In this document: piece after piece, positions 1 to 8,705 of the stretch
How positions within the stretch are numbered: the stretch's first letter is position 1
Layout of the letters: every line of letters begins with the position of its first letter
Source of the DNA: Desulfosporosinus orientis DSM 765
GTDB taxonomy: Bacteria > Bacillota > Desulfitobacteriia > Desulfitobacteriales > Desulfitobacteriaceae
Reading direction: 5' to 3'
NCBI RefSeq assembly: GCF_000235605.1
Contig: NC_016584.1
Coordinates: forward strand, 3,274,001-3,338,000
Length of the DNA stretch: 64,000 bases
Notes under the pieces: generated by a model
What the model was told of the DNA's origin: nothing
The model's input: the letters and a program-made list of their open reading frames with translations, nothing else
Databases searched by the model: none
Program-made: the position numbers and the translations under genes

Positions 1-89
1 ATTACATCGTATAGCAGATTTTTCCTTAGCACTGCTGAATAAATGAATTTTTTTTATTGATATTAGAATAATCGTTCTAAAAAGTATTT

Positions 90-379
90 TTAAGGTTGCC
101 GGTATTCTTCCTCCGTAAGGATTACGCTATCCTCAACAGCCAGTTTCTCATAAGTGCCTGTAATGGCCAATATGAGTAATAAACGTTCCCTAGTATGGGG
201 TTTCCCTTTCGGGTCGAGGTCTCGTAGGGAATTTTGATATTAATGTCTGGAATAATGAGGACGGCCCCTTTACCAAGAACCCGAATCTGGGGATAAACTT
301 CATGAAGTAATTGCTTCGGATAAAGCTTTATGTACTGCTCCTTCCCAAGCACTGGGTCACAGATTTTCCTGAATAACAC
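90..379 (-). pseudogene. Frameshifted small gene, unknown family
   Basis: Read on the minus strand, one frame (GTG at 379) gives a protein-like stretch that includes YPKQLLHEVYPQIRVLGKG and runs to about position 215. A second frame then continues with KGKPHTRERLLLILAITGTY and ends in TAA at 90-92. Both parts look like real protein and together would make about 95 residues, so I infer one gene broken by a frameshift near 205-220. The family is not recognised. The neighbouring molybdoenzyme gene is divergent. A sequencing error is an alternative explanation for the shift. Confidence 0.4.
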
Positions 380-444
380 CGTATTGCGTCTAGCTTTCGG
401 ATGTATTGAGGAGTTATTTTATTAAGAAAGAGGGGGATTTGAGT

Positions 445-2691
445 ATGAAAGAATGGTTTAAATCCGGATGTGCGCTATGTGCTCAGAATTGTGGTGTGGA
501 ATTATTAATCGAAAACAACCATATTATTCAGGTACGGGGTGATAAAAGCAACCCCAAAAGCCAGGGTTATATTTGCCGTAAAGGTATGAATTTGGCTTAT
601 TACCAGCACCATGACCAACGCCTGAAATATCCTTTAAAAAAAGTAAATGGTGAATTTGTGCGAATATCATGGGAGCAAGCAATTTCAGAAATTGCAGCCA
701 AGCTAAGGGAGATCAAAACTGAACATAGCCCGCGCTCCATAGCCTATATGGGAGGGGGCGGACAATCCTCCCATTTTGAAGCTGCTTTTGGCATTCGGCT
801 GCTCCGGGCGCTGGGTTCACGTTATCATTATGGTGCCCTTGCCCAGGAATTGACAGGATATTACTGGGCTCAAGGCCGTTGTTTGGGACGTCAGTATCTG
901 GGCACGGTGCCAGATGAGGAGCATGCCGAAATGCTGGTATCGATTGGCTGGAACGGAATGGTTAGCCATCAGATGCCCAGAGCGCCTCTGGTGTTACGGG
1001 AGTTTTCCAAAAATCCCAACAAGATTTTGGCAGTTATTGACCCGCGCAAATCAGAAACAGCAAGGATTGCCGATATCCATCTTGCAGTACGCCCGGGAAC
1101 CGACGCACTGCTCCTCCAAGCTATCATTGCGATGATTATTCAAGAAGGTTGGCAAAACCAGGATTATCTTGACGAGCATGTTAGTGGTTTTGAGCAAATT
1201 AAGCCGCTCTTTATCAGTTTTGACATAGAGACGGCCCTAAAAATATGCGAACTGGATTACCAGCAGGTAAAAGATTTTGCCTATTTGATGGCTACTCGAA
1301 AAACAGGAGTACACACTGACTTGGGGGTGTTAATGAACCGACATAGTACCTTGGTATCTTGCCTGGTTATGGTCCTGATGGGGATTTGCGGACAGATTGG
1401 GTTACCCGGCACAAACCTAATACCAGGCCATTTTATGCCAATGGGAGCCCATAGCGATGAACGCAAAGATAGTAATTGGAATACAGTTACAACCGGATTC
1501 CCCAGTATCTTGGGGTATTTCCCACCTAATGTACTGCCCGAGGAAATCATATCAGATCACCCAGAGCGCATTCGTGCTGTGCTATGCTTCCAATCCAATC
1601 CTCTTCGTTCGTATGCTGATACTAGTGCATACGAAGAAGCCTTCCAGCGGCTTGATTTGTTAGTGACCTGTGAATTGGCCATGACCGAAACGGCGGCTAT
1701 ATCTCACTATGTTTTGCCATCACGGTCTGTTTTTGAATCATGGGACAGCTCTTTCTTTTCATGGACGCTCCCAGGTGTATTTTTCCAGATGAGGCGTCCG
1801 CTCATTACACAAGAAGGAGAAGCCCTAGAGGCATCCGAAATTCATCTGAGGATAGCCGATGCTTTAGGGATCATACCCGAGTTGCCAGATGCTCTTTACG
1901 AGAAAGCTGGGAATAGGCTGGAGTATGGGTTAGAGCTCATGCAATACCTGCAGGCCAACCCGCAGTCGGCAGATTTGATACCCTTCATTTTAGGTAAAAC
2001 ACTAGGTCCAGCCCTAGGTTCCACTAATCTCGCCGCTTTGTGGGGATTGTTACAGAAAATGCCCAAAGAAAGCCGTGAAAACGCTGTCAGAGCAGGTTTT
2101 AAAAAAGGTCCGTTTATGGGTGAAGAGATCTTCCAAGCCCTACTAGATCACCCAGAAGGAATTTGGCTTGGACAAATCAACCCTGAAGAAAATTTCAAGT
2201 TTTTAAAGACAGAGGACGGCAAGATTAACCTATGGATTCCGGAAATGGCTGAATGGATGCAGGAGGTAACTCCTGAAAAGGAAGCTGTCGCTCTGCAAGC
2301 AGATGATCAATACCCCATGATTTTAATGGCAGGAAGGCACACATCTACCAACGCTAATACAATAATGCGAAATCCAGCTTGGAATGAAGGGAAGAGAGCC
2401 TGTACCTTGGCGTTAAATCCACTGGATGGGGAGAAACTTGGATTGGGGGATGGCTCAATGGCGCTGATTACGACTAAAGCCGGAAGTGCTGCAATTGAGG
2501 TTGAAATTACCGATGATACCAGGCCGGGACAGGTAATAATACCGCATGGTTTTGGTTTGGAATACAATGGGGAAGTATACGGGGTTAATGTTAACCGCTT
2601 GACTAAGAACACCCACCGTGATAAATTTGCAGCTACGCCGCTGCACAGATATGTGCCTTGCCAGATTGAAGTGCTGGAGCGTCAGGATTAG
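445..2691 (+). CDS. Molybdopterin oxidoreductase, catalytic subunit (substrate unknown)
   Basis: A 748-residue member of the DMSO-reductase superfamily, which binds bis-MGD molybdenum or tungsten. Counting from the ATG at 445, an N-terminal [4Fe-4S] site is visible as C9-x2-C12-x3-C16-x27-C44, followed by a molybdopterin domain (for example VIDPRKSETARIADIHL) and a C-terminal dinucleotide-binding domain (about 620-748). I prefer ATG 445, which has AGAGGGGG upstream, over the TTG at 406. No Tat signal is seen, so a cytoplasmic location is likely. There is no ferredoxin-like or membrane subunit beside it, so its electron partner must be encoded elsewhere or be soluble. At the usual metal-ligand position (about 130-138, GALAQELTG) there is no Cys, Sec or Ser. 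Formate dehydrogenase-like, thiosulfate/polysulfide reductase-like or hydratase functions cannot be told apart here. Confidence 0.88.
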   Translation: MKEWFKSGCALCAQNCGVELLIENNHIIQVRGDKSNPKSQGYICRKGMNLAYYQHHDQRLKYPLKKVNGEFVRISWEQAISEIAAKLREIKTEHSPRSIAYMGGGGQSSHFEAAFGIRLLRALGSRYHYGALAQELTGYYWAQGRCLGRQYLGTVPDEEHAEMLVSIGWNGMVSHQMPRAPLVLREFSKNPNKILAVIDPRKSETARIADIHLAVRPGTDALLLQAIIAMIIQEGWQNQDYLDEHVSGFEQIKPLFISFDIETALKICELDYQQVKDFAYLMATRKTGVHTDLGVLMNRHSTLVSCLVMVLMGICGQIGLPGTNLIPGHFMPMGAHSDERKDSNWNTVTTGFPSILGYFPPNVLPEEIISDHPERIRAVLCFQSNPLRSYADTSAYEEAFQRLDLLVTCELAMTETAAISHYVLPSRSVFESWDSSFFSWTLPGVFFQMRRPLITQEGEALEASEIHLRIADALGIIPELPDALYEKAGNRLEYGLELMQYLQANPQSADLIPFILGKTLGPALGSTNLAALWGLLQKMPKESRENAVRAGFKKGPFMGEEIFQALLDHPEGIWLGQINPEENFKFLKTEDGKINLWIPEMAEWMQEVTPEKEAVALQADDQYPMILMAGRHTSTNANTIMRNPAWNEGKRACTLALNPLDGEKLGLGDGSMALITTKAGSAAIEVEITDDTRPGQVIIPHGFGLEYNGEVYGVNVNRLTKNTHRDKFAATPLHRYVPCQIEVLERQD

Positions 2692-2830
2692 CCAATATTA
2701 ATTCCCCCTCAAAGCCCGATAATATTGGTAATAATCCCTGAACATCCCTCAACTAAGGTTACGCTATTATCCCTGAATGTTAACGTACCATAGGCCCTCA
2801 TGTACCTTACCCCCAGTGGTCATAATTTTA

Positions 2831-3181
2831 CTATTTATCTTCGCAAGATATACGTATGTTATGGTCATTTGCATAAGTATTAGACCAAGCATACAAATCG
2901 TTCAATATATTATCTAGACTGCGTCCACATTCTGTAAGCGAATATTCTACTTTAGGTGGGACAACAGGATAAACTTTTCGATGAACCAATCCTTTTTCTT
3001 CTAACTCTCTTAGTTGAATTGTTAGCATTTTTTGCGTTATTGTTGGCATTAATTTATCTAATTCATTAAAGCGTTTAGAACCATCAAGAAGATGCCAAAG
3101 TATGATTAATTTCCACTTCCCACCGATTAAGTCCATGGTTAGTTCAAGTGCACAACCATAGTTGTTTTGTACATTTGCCAT
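2831..3181 (-). CDS. HxlR-family transcriptional regulator
   Basis: A 116-residue winged-helix DNA-binding protein of the HxlR/MarR-like group. The N-terminal [19 protein letters not shown], followed by [20 protein letters not shown] and the wing around [18 protein letters not shown], is characteristic. Such regulators often use the conserved N-terminal cysteine (here C10) as a redox or electrophile sensor, as in YodB/HypR; that use here is inferred. A good RBS (GGAGG) precedes the ATG at 3181. It is divergent from the SRPBCC gene at 3479, the classic arrangement for a local repressor and its target. Both genes are more AT-rich than the surrounding DNA, which suggests acquisition from another lineage. 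Confidence 0.9.
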   Translation of the reverse strand: MANVQNNYGCALELTMDLIGGKWKLIILWHLLDGSKRFNELDKLMPTITQKMLTIQLRELEEKGLVHRKVYPVVPPKVEYSLTECGRSLDNILNDLYAWSNTYANDHNIRISCEDK

Positions 3182-3373
3182 ATAAACCTCCAGTTAATAC
3201 TCAAACTATCAAAGATAACTGTATACAATAAAAATTAAAGTACATACCTAATTGTAGTGTAGATATCAATATATCAGTAGGCTGAAAAAAATGCAAAGGG
3301 AAAAATATTTAACAAGCCAATAAGATGTAGATTGGAGAATTACTAAAACGGTCTTTACACTGTAAAAAACGAT

Positions 3374-3398
3374 AGTACATGAGAAAAAAGTAAGTACT
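3374..3398. promoter_or_regulatory. Candidate HxlR operator (AGTAC inverted/direct half-sites)
   Basis: AGTAC at 3374-3378 and AGTACT at 3393-3398 flank an A-rich core in the divergent region, about 80-105 bases upstream of the SRPBCC start. Paired GTAC-type half-sites are plausible for an HxlR dimer. This is inference only. Confidence 0.3.
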
Positions 3399-3478
3399 TG
3401 CTCAATCGTTTGATATGAATTATTATATCGGTGTGGTCAAAAACTAAAATGTTAAATGAAATCAGGGAGGACAAATTA

Positions 3479-3982
3479 ATGAATTATATTTACTGGCCGG
3501 AGGGCTATTTACCAGGGACAACAGATAACTATGCATCAAATGAAATTATTGTAGCAGGTCTAACTGCAGAGCAAGTATGGCCATATATTAGTAAAACATC
3601 AGAATGGCCAAAATACTACAGCAATGCATCAGATATACATTTCTACAATGGACCAGGACCTGAATTATTTGAAGGAGCTCGTTTCCGTTTTACTACATTT
3701 GATTTAATTGTAGAAGCTGAAGTAACTGAATATGTGCCACCAGTAAATGGAAAACCAGCTCGTATTGCATGGCATGGATGGTGTGAAGGTTCAGAAGATG
3801 AAAAGTTAGATGTTCATCATGCATGGTTATTCGAAAGTCTTTCCGGAGGGAGAGTGCGAATCCTTACACAAGAAACACAAATTGGAAAACCCGCTAAAGA
3901 TATGGCAGTCCAAAAACCAAACCCCATGATTAATGCTCATCAAGAGTGGATCGAAGGGTTAGCGAAGGCTGCAATGAAATAA
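3479..3982 (+). CDS. SRPBCC / polyketide-cyclase-like lipid-binding protein
   Basis: A 167-residue protein with the START/Bet v1-like (SRPBCC) pattern. It has an early VAGLTAEQVWPYISKTSEWP segment, then beta strands with GARFRFTTFDLIVEAEVTEY, a conserved W-H-G-W and a C-terminal helix (HQEWIEGLAKAAMK). Members bind hydrophobic ligands or act as cyclases/AHSA1-like proteins; the ligand here is unknown. ATG 3479 is chosen because GGGAGGA lies just upstream; the in-frame GTG-type start at 3431 has none. It is divergent from the HxlR regulator and ends at a strong terminator, so it is a one-gene transcript probably controlled by that regulator. Confidence 0.82.
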   Translation: MNYIYWPEGYLPGTTDNYASNEIIVAGLTAEQVWPYISKTSEWPKYYSNASDIHFYNGPGPELFEGARFRFTTFDLIVEAEVTEYVPPVNGKPARIAWHGWCEGSEDEKLDVHHAWLFESLSGGRVRILTQETQIGKPAKDMAVQKPNPMINAHQEWIEGLAKAAMK

Positions 3983-4004
3983 TTCATTTAAGAAAATGTA
4001 GAGA

Positions 4005-4045
4005 AAAGCCCATCGCTTAATAAAGAGGTGGTGGGCTTTCATTTA
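4005..4045 (+). terminator. Rho-independent terminator of the SRPBCC gene
   Basis: The stem AAAGCCCA (4005-4012) / TGGGCTTT (4032-4039) is followed by a T-rich tract (CATTTATC), 22 bases after the stop codon. Confidence 0.75.
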
Positions 4046-4083
4046 TCAACAAAAAATAGTTAACGGGAAAGTGGAAAAATTAG

Positions 4084-4923
4084 AAGGGCCGAAAGGCCTC
4101 CAGCAAGTCGTACTTTTGGTTGTATCGTAACGAGCAAAGTAAGGGGCCACCGGTCATTTTGTTTCAGTACACTCGGACCCGAGCAGGCGAAAACGCCAAA
4201 AAATTTCTGGCGAACTTCTCTGGTTATTTAGTTTCAGATGCCTACGCTGGGTACGAAAGGGTAGAAAACATCATACGCTGTTTATGTTGGTCCCACCTCA
4301 GACGATACTATCTGGACGCCATTCCCCTGAGCAGCAGCAAAAAGGAAATCCCAGGCTCAGCCGGTGCTAAGGGAAGAGCGTATTGCGACAAGCTCTTTAA
4401 GTTGGAGAAGCAGTGGAAAGAGCTATGCCCTGAAGAGCGACAACAGAAGCGTCTAGAACAGAGTGTTCCTGTTCTAAATGCCTTTTTTGCGTGGGCAGAA
4501 AAAGTGACGACCAACCAAGACCCTTTAAAGAAAGCCATCAAGTATACTCTGAATCACAGAGAGTCCTTCACAAATTTTCTGCAGGATGGGCGCATTCCCC
4601 TCTCGAACAATTTGTCGGAGAATGCGATAATAGTCGTAGCGGTGGCAAGGAAGAACTTCCTCTTTTCCGACACTCCACAGGGTGCCGAAGCCAGTGCCTT
4701 AGTTTTTAGTATCATCAGCACAGCTACAGCCAATGGCCTAGATCCGTATGAATACCTGGTTCACCTCTTTAGAAGTCTTCCTAATCTGGACTTTCATAAC
4801 ACACCGGAAGTATTGGATGATTGTATGCCATGGTCGGAGAAGCTTCCCGCAGCATGTCAGGCAAAGAAAACTATGAGAGAGACCAAGGAAGGAAATGAGC
4901 AAAGTGGGAATACCGAATATTAA
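4084..4923 (+). pseudogene. tnpC: IS66 transposase TnpC, C-terminal half
   Basis: About 280 of the roughly 500-540 residues normal for IS66 TnpC remain. Reading from the stop at 4081, the frame gives KASSKSYFWLYRNEQ and then the IS66 DDE core: the D-A-Y-A-G-Y motif carrying the second catalytic Asp, the CWSHLRRYY block, and PLSNNLSENAI with the catalytic Glu. It ends with the typical tail ANGLDPYEYLVHLFRSLPN. The N-terminal zinc-finger region and the first catalytic Asp are missing. An upstream stretch in another frame (VNGKVEKLEG, near 4060-4088) hints at a frameshift as well as the deletion. Inactive. Confidence 0.85.
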
Positions 4924-5182
4924 CTACGTCATGACTATGACGAAATCGTTTCTAGATGGAGAAATCGACGACATAACCTATTGGCTGGACTTTCCCTATG
5001 AGATTGAAAAGCGCTACCGGAAGATGGTTAAGGAAGACAGAGATTATGCTGAACTCATCTTTGATTGTCTCGTTGAAGAAGGAACCAATCGGTATAACGA
5101 TCTGTCTAATGCTGAGTTCGTTAAGCTTATCCGCAAGCAGTACAACTACATAATGGATGTCGCAAGCGAAGGATTTTTTTAA
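4895..5182 (+). CDS. Small IS66-associated protein, function unknown
   Basis: A 95-residue acidic protein rich in Asp, Tyr and Glu, with DFPYEIEKRYRKMVKEDRDY in its centre. The ATG at 4895 lies inside the end of tnpC (29-base overlap) and is preceded by AAGGAAGGA, so it is probably translationally coupled to the transposase. From memory, small proteins of this kind follow tnpC in some clostridial IS66 elements; no function is known to me. It looks intact although tnpC is truncated, so it is probably no longer expressed from the element's own promoter. Confidence 0.6.
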   Translation: MSKVGIPNINYVMTMTKSFLDGEIDDITYWLDFPYEIEKRYRKMVKEDRDYAELIFDCLVEEGTNRYNDLSNAEFVKLIRKQYNYIMDVASEGFF

Positions 5183-5202
5183 AAGGTTAAACTCATGATG
5201 AT

Positions 5203-5240
5203 GCCCCGATTTTCAAATGATGAAAATCGGGGCTAACTTT
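5203..5240 (+). terminator. Strong hairpin after the IS66 ORFs
   Basis: A perfect 13-bp stem GCCCCGATTTTCA (5203-5215) / TGAAAATCGGGGC (5221-5233), with a 5-base loop and then TAACTTTT. It is probably the IS transcript terminator, or an IS end structure. Confidence 0.65.
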
Positions 5241-5242
5241 TA

Positions 5243-5269
5243 GGCAACGCTATTTGTTCCACCGCTTAC
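5243..5269 (+). repeat. IS66 right terminal inverted repeat
   Basis: The segment ends ...CCACCGCTTAC. Its complement starts GTAAGCGGTGG, the expected outward-facing IS66 tip. Directly after it the sequence joins DNA homologous to the relic at 8693, which fixes the insertion point to within one or two bases. Confidence 0.65.
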
Positions 5270-5283
5270 AGATAATTTACGAC

Positions 5284-5682
5284 ATGCGTAAAAAATGGCA
5301 AAGACTATTCTGCACATGCATGGCTATCGGCTTGGCAAGCGTTTTAGGGTTCTCAGTACAAATGGCCTCCGCCGCGACACTGATTTAAAGACAGGGTCTG
5401 TCGTTTGTAGGACGCAACATCTTAGTAGTGAATCATAGAAATATAAAAATTACAACTGCAGGAACTACCGGGGCGCAAATGTTGGATAAGCCATATAATT
5501 ACATATAGGAAATAATCGAATAAAAGGGAGGATCTGGTAATTAATCCATGTTGATTTGATTGTGCCACATGAGATTATTGTCATTACAACCAGCGGAAGT
5601 AAAACTGCGACAGGTACGGCGACTGTCAACAAGCCAGTACCGATCATAATCTTTGTTTGGCGAACACAACAGATGCCTATAC
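5284..5682 (+). pseudogene. Relic of a secreted-protein gene, copy 1
   Basis: ATG at 5284 opens a clean signal peptide (MRKKWQRLFCTCMAIGLA..., 34 codons with an A-S-A-A cleavage site) that stops at TAA 5386-5388. The same frame then continues with GTTGAQMLDKPYNYI before another stop. Near 5590-5640 another frame resembles the end of a bacterial Ig-like (Big_2) domain (SGSKTATGTATVNKPV). The whole roughly 400 bp recurs at 8706-9105 with about 5 percent difference. The IS66 end lies 15 bases before the ATG and has replaced the ribosome-binding site that copy 2 still shows. Either a dead gene or a retained leader. Confidence 0.6.
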
Positions 5683-5759
5683 GAAAGAATGATATAAAAG
5701 GTTAAGTACAAAAGTGGATAAGGATTATCTTAATTAATACGAAGAAGGAGGTTTGTTAG

Positions 5760-8528
5760 GTGAAAAAGACAGCGTTCATAACATTAAAATCAATATTCTT
5801 AATTTTAATCACAGTACTAATTTTTCAGGTTAAGCCACAAACAGCACTTGCACTTACATCCGGTGATTACCTCTACACGGTGACCGGTACTAATGCTACA
5901 ATTACAAAGTATACAGGTTCAGGAGGTAATGTTACTATCCCAGCAACACTGGATGTATATACGGTGACCAGCATTGGCTACAAGACGTTTAATGAATGCA
6001 GTAACCTTACGAGCGTGACAATACCAAGCAGTGTAACCAGCATTGGTGACCAGGCATTTAATGAATGCAGCAGCCTGACGAGCGTGAATATTCCAAGCAG
6101 TGTAACCAGCATTGGATCTAATGCGTTTTCTTGGTGCAGCAGCCTGACGAGCGTGACAATTCCAAGTAGTGTAATCAGCATTGGCGAAGAGGCGTTTTCT
6201 AGTAGCAGCCTAACGAGCGTGACAATCCCTAGTAGTGTAACCAGCATTGGCAAATATGCTTTTGCTTCCTGCAGCAGCCTGATAAGCGTAACTTTCTCTG
6301 GCCCAAGCAGTGTAACCAGCATTGGCTGGGGAGCTTTTCTTGACTGCAGTAGCCTGACGAGCGTGACAATACCTAGCAGTGTAACCAGTATTGGCGTCTG
6401 GGCGTTTCGGAGATGTAGCAGCCTGACGAGCGTGACAATCCCTACTAGTGTAACCAGCATTGGCTGGGGTGCGTTTTATGAATGCAGTAGCCTGACGAGC
6501 GTGACAATACCAAGCAGTGTAACCAGTATTGGCGACCAGACGTTTTATAAATGCAGCAGTCTGACAAGCGTGACAATACCAAGCAGTGTAACCAGCATTC
6601 GCTGGTGTGCGTTTTATGAATGCAGCAGCCTGGCTTCGGTAAAGTTCCTTGGGAATGCTCCGACTATGGGATCTACCGTGTTTTACAATTGTGCTTCGGG
6701 CTTCAAAGTTTACTACCTTGCTGGCAAGAAGGGATTTACCAATCCTTGGTATGGATATCCAACAGAACCTTTTGGGATAGCAACTTATACTGTAACTTAC
6801 AATGGAAATGGAAGTACTGGAGGAACAGCACCAATAGATAGTAGAACATACTTAGTTAATGAAGAAGTAACAGTACTAGGAAATACCGGATTTATTACCA
6901 AGACAGGCTATACTTTTTCAGGGTGGAATACAAAAACTGATGGGACAGGCGTAAGCTATACTGTAGGAGATACCTTTAACATAGGAACAACAGATATTAC
7001 ACTCTATGCAAAGTGGACGATAGCCGCACCGATAACCCTGCAAAGTATAGCCATAACTACTCCAGCTACCAAATTAAACTATACAGTAGGCGATACATTA
7101 GATATAAGTGGATTAGTAGTGACTGGGACCTATAGCGATGGTAGCACTAAGGTAGAGCCTATAACTACTGCGAATATAACGGGCTTCAACAGTACAGTAG
7201 CGACAACAGATCAGGTTTTAACTATCACAGTTGGTGCTAAGACAACGACTTACAAAGTGCAAATCGTAGCCGCACCGATAACTGTATCAGGAGTAAGCTT
7301 AAATAAAAATGTTACAACCATAAACGTAGGTGCTAATGAAACTTTAAGTGCCACTATCACACCGACCAATGCTACTAATAAAAATGTCTCTTGGAATTCG
7401 AGCGATCCAGCCATAGCAACGGTAGACTCAAACGGCAAAGTAGTAGGTGTCAGTGCAGGGGCATCAGTTATTACCGTAACAACGGTGGATGGAAGAAAGA
7501 CAGCCACTTGTACAGTAACAGTAATTAACTCAGATGCAAGCGGAGGTTCGTCACATACGGCAACTCTTGATCAAATCGTAACTGAAATTATGTCCTTCCG
7601 TGGCTATCTTAATCCGAGTGAAAAAGCTTCCCTTAATGAAGCCAGATCAAACCTCTTGACTGCAGTGCAAGATGGGACTTTAAGCAGTGCCGCCGATAGA
7701 CTTTTGACGGATCAAGTCGTTGCAAAATTTCAAGCAAAAGGTGTTACGAGAGCTGATGCAAAAGCGGCAATCATCAAGTCCCTCCAAGGTTTTCAAGCAA
7801 TCCACTATTCTGATGACAACGCTACTATAGAAAGAGCACTCGTAAAGTTTAAAACCGAGAATGGGAAAACATTTAGAACGCTTTTCGGAGATGACTTTAA
7901 AGAAGAATTATTCTATGGTTTCATGATGGCTACGCAAGATGAGCTCCAAAAAGAGATCAAAAAAGAAATTAAAAAATATCCATCTGCTTTATTAGGCCTT
8001 GTAGGGGGTTCTAGTACAGAAATCAAGGATAAATTAGTTGAATGGCTGAAAACAGCCTTGCACAATGTTGCAGATCCTGCGAATAGTAAGTACCACGTCT
8101 TTGATCAAAAGCTCGCAGATATTGGCTGGAATATAGATTTACTTGTTGAAACGCAACGTAAAGTAGGGGCGGTTATTGATCCATCGAATGCCGCTGAAAA
8201 AGCCGTGGCAATGTCTGTTATCCGCTCTCAAATCCAATGCAAAATCAACGGAATTATCTGCGATCCGTTAACCCCTCTGACATTAAAAAAAGATGATAAT
8301 AAACTTAAACTTGTTCTTTCTGTCAAAGGGATAGATACTGGTGGATTTAAACTTGCAGGCCTGCTTGCTTGGAAGACCGATAATTCGGCGATTGCAACTA
8401 TTGCTGAGGATGGCTCTTCAATTAAAGCAGGTACTGCAAAAGGTACAACAGTTATTACTGCTTATAGGATGAATGATTCACAAGTAGAAGCGAACGAATT
8501 AATTAGGATCACAGTGGCTGTAAATTAA
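5760..8528 (+). CDS. BspA-like leucine-rich repeat surface protein 1
   Basis: A 922-residue secreted protein starting at GTG, with AAGAAGGAGG just upstream. Order of parts: signal peptide (1-31, cleaving after ALA); about ten 23-residue LRR_5/BspA repeats of the form SSLTSVTIPSSVTSIGxxAF (about 50-325); a Flg_new/InlB-B-type repeat (about 341-420, YTVTYNGNGSTGG...LYAKWT); a Big_3-like Ig domain (about 425-503); a Big_2 Ig domain (about 506-590); an uncharacterised helical module (about 595-830); and a final Big_2-like strand region. There is no LPxTG, SLH or other anchor that I can see. Likely an adhesin or envelope protein. Its last 421 codons are nearly identical to those of the gene at 9206. 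Confidence 0.87.
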   Translation: MKKTAFITLKSIFLILITVLIFQVKPQTALALTSGDYLYTVTGTNATITKYTGSGGNVTIPATLDVYTVTSIGYKTFNECSNLTSVTIPSSVTSIGDQAFNECSSLTSVNIPSSVTSIGSNAFSWCSSLTSVTIPSSVISIGEEAFSSSSLTSVTIPSSVTSIGKYAFASCSSLISVTFSGPSSVTSIGWGAFLDCSSLTSVTIPSSVTSIGVWAFRRCSSLTSVTIPTSVTSIGWGAFYECSSLTSVTIPSSVTSIGDQTFYKCSSLTSVTIPSSVTSIRWCAFYECSSLASVKFLGNAPTMGSTVFYNCASGFKVYYLAGKKGFTNPWYGYPTEPFGIATYTVTYNGNGSTGGTAPIDSRTYLVNEEVTVLGNTGFITKTGYTFSGWNTKTDGTGVSYTVGDTFNIGTTDITLYAKWTIAAPITLQSIAITTPATKLNYTVGDTLDISGLVVTGTYSDGSTKVEPITTANITGFNSTVATTDQVLTITVGAKTTTYKVQIVAAPITVSGVSLNKNVTTINVGANETLSATITPTNATNKNVSWNSSDPAIATVDSNGKVVGVSAGASVITVTTVDGRKTATCTVTVINSDASGGSSHTATLDQIVTEIMSFRGYLNPSEKASLNEARSNLLTAVQDGTLSSAADRLLTDQVVAKFQAKGVTRADAKAAIIKSLQGFQAIHYSDDNATIERALVKFKTENGKTFRTLFGDDFKEELFYGFMMATQDELQKEIKKEIKKYPSALLGLVGGSSTEIKDKLVEWLKTALHNVADPANSKYHVFDQKLADIGWNIDLLVETQRKVGAVIDPSNAAEKAVAMSVIRSQIQCKINGIICDPLTPLTLKKDDNKLKLVLSVKGIDTGGFKLAGLLAWKTDNSAIATIAEDGSSIKAGTAKGTTVITAYRMNDSQVEANELIRITVAVN
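7267..8528 (+). repeat. Near-identical C-terminal cassette, copy 1
   Basis: This 1,262-bp block matches 11628-12889 without gaps (constant offset 4361). By eye I counted only about five base differences. It begins at the start of the Big_2 domain and ends at the stop codon; flanking sequence on both sides is clearly diverged. Confidence 0.9.
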
Positions 8529-8591
8529 TATAGATTTGGCTCAATGCGTATATCACACTCGCAAGTTGCGGGAGAAACATATCGGATTATA

Positions 8592-8626
8592 CAGAGAGTT
8601 GGGGGTTCCAGCTCTCTGCTTTTTTA
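8592..8626 (+). terminator. Terminator of surface protein gene 1
   Basis: Stem CAGAGAG (8592-8598) / CTCTCTG (8612-8618) with inner TGG/CCA pairs, then C and six T. The same design recurs after the second surface protein gene. Confidence 0.8.
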
Positions 8627-8705
8627 CGTCAGTCTTTTCAAGACAGATATTTAAATCAACTTATTGAAATTTAATCGAATGTTTAAGGAAGGGATAATTT
8701 ACGAC

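Larger units (their letters stand above)
4046..5269 (+). mobile_element. IS66-family element, left end deleted
   Basis: The element comprises the C-terminal half of tnpC, the small downstream ORF and the right inverted repeat. It ends at 5269 with CCGCTTAC, the complement of the GTAAGCGG tip usual for IS66 ends. No matching left repeat, tnpA or tnpB is present. The left boundary (somewhere about 4040-4085) is approximate and lies just after the terminator of the previous gene, so the remnant cannot move by itself. Confidence 0.75.

Noticed and set aside
2692-2728. Inverted repeat CCAATATTA/TAATATTGG after the molybdoenzyme gene
   Set aside because: The arms are AT-only in effect, the loop is 19 bases and no T tract follows; too weak to call a terminator.
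5978-6460. Minus-strand 160-residue open frame rich in LLGIVTLVRLL
   Set aside because: It is the antisense shadow of the LRR repeats of the plus-strand surface protein; same for frames at 9565-9882 and 10324-10572.
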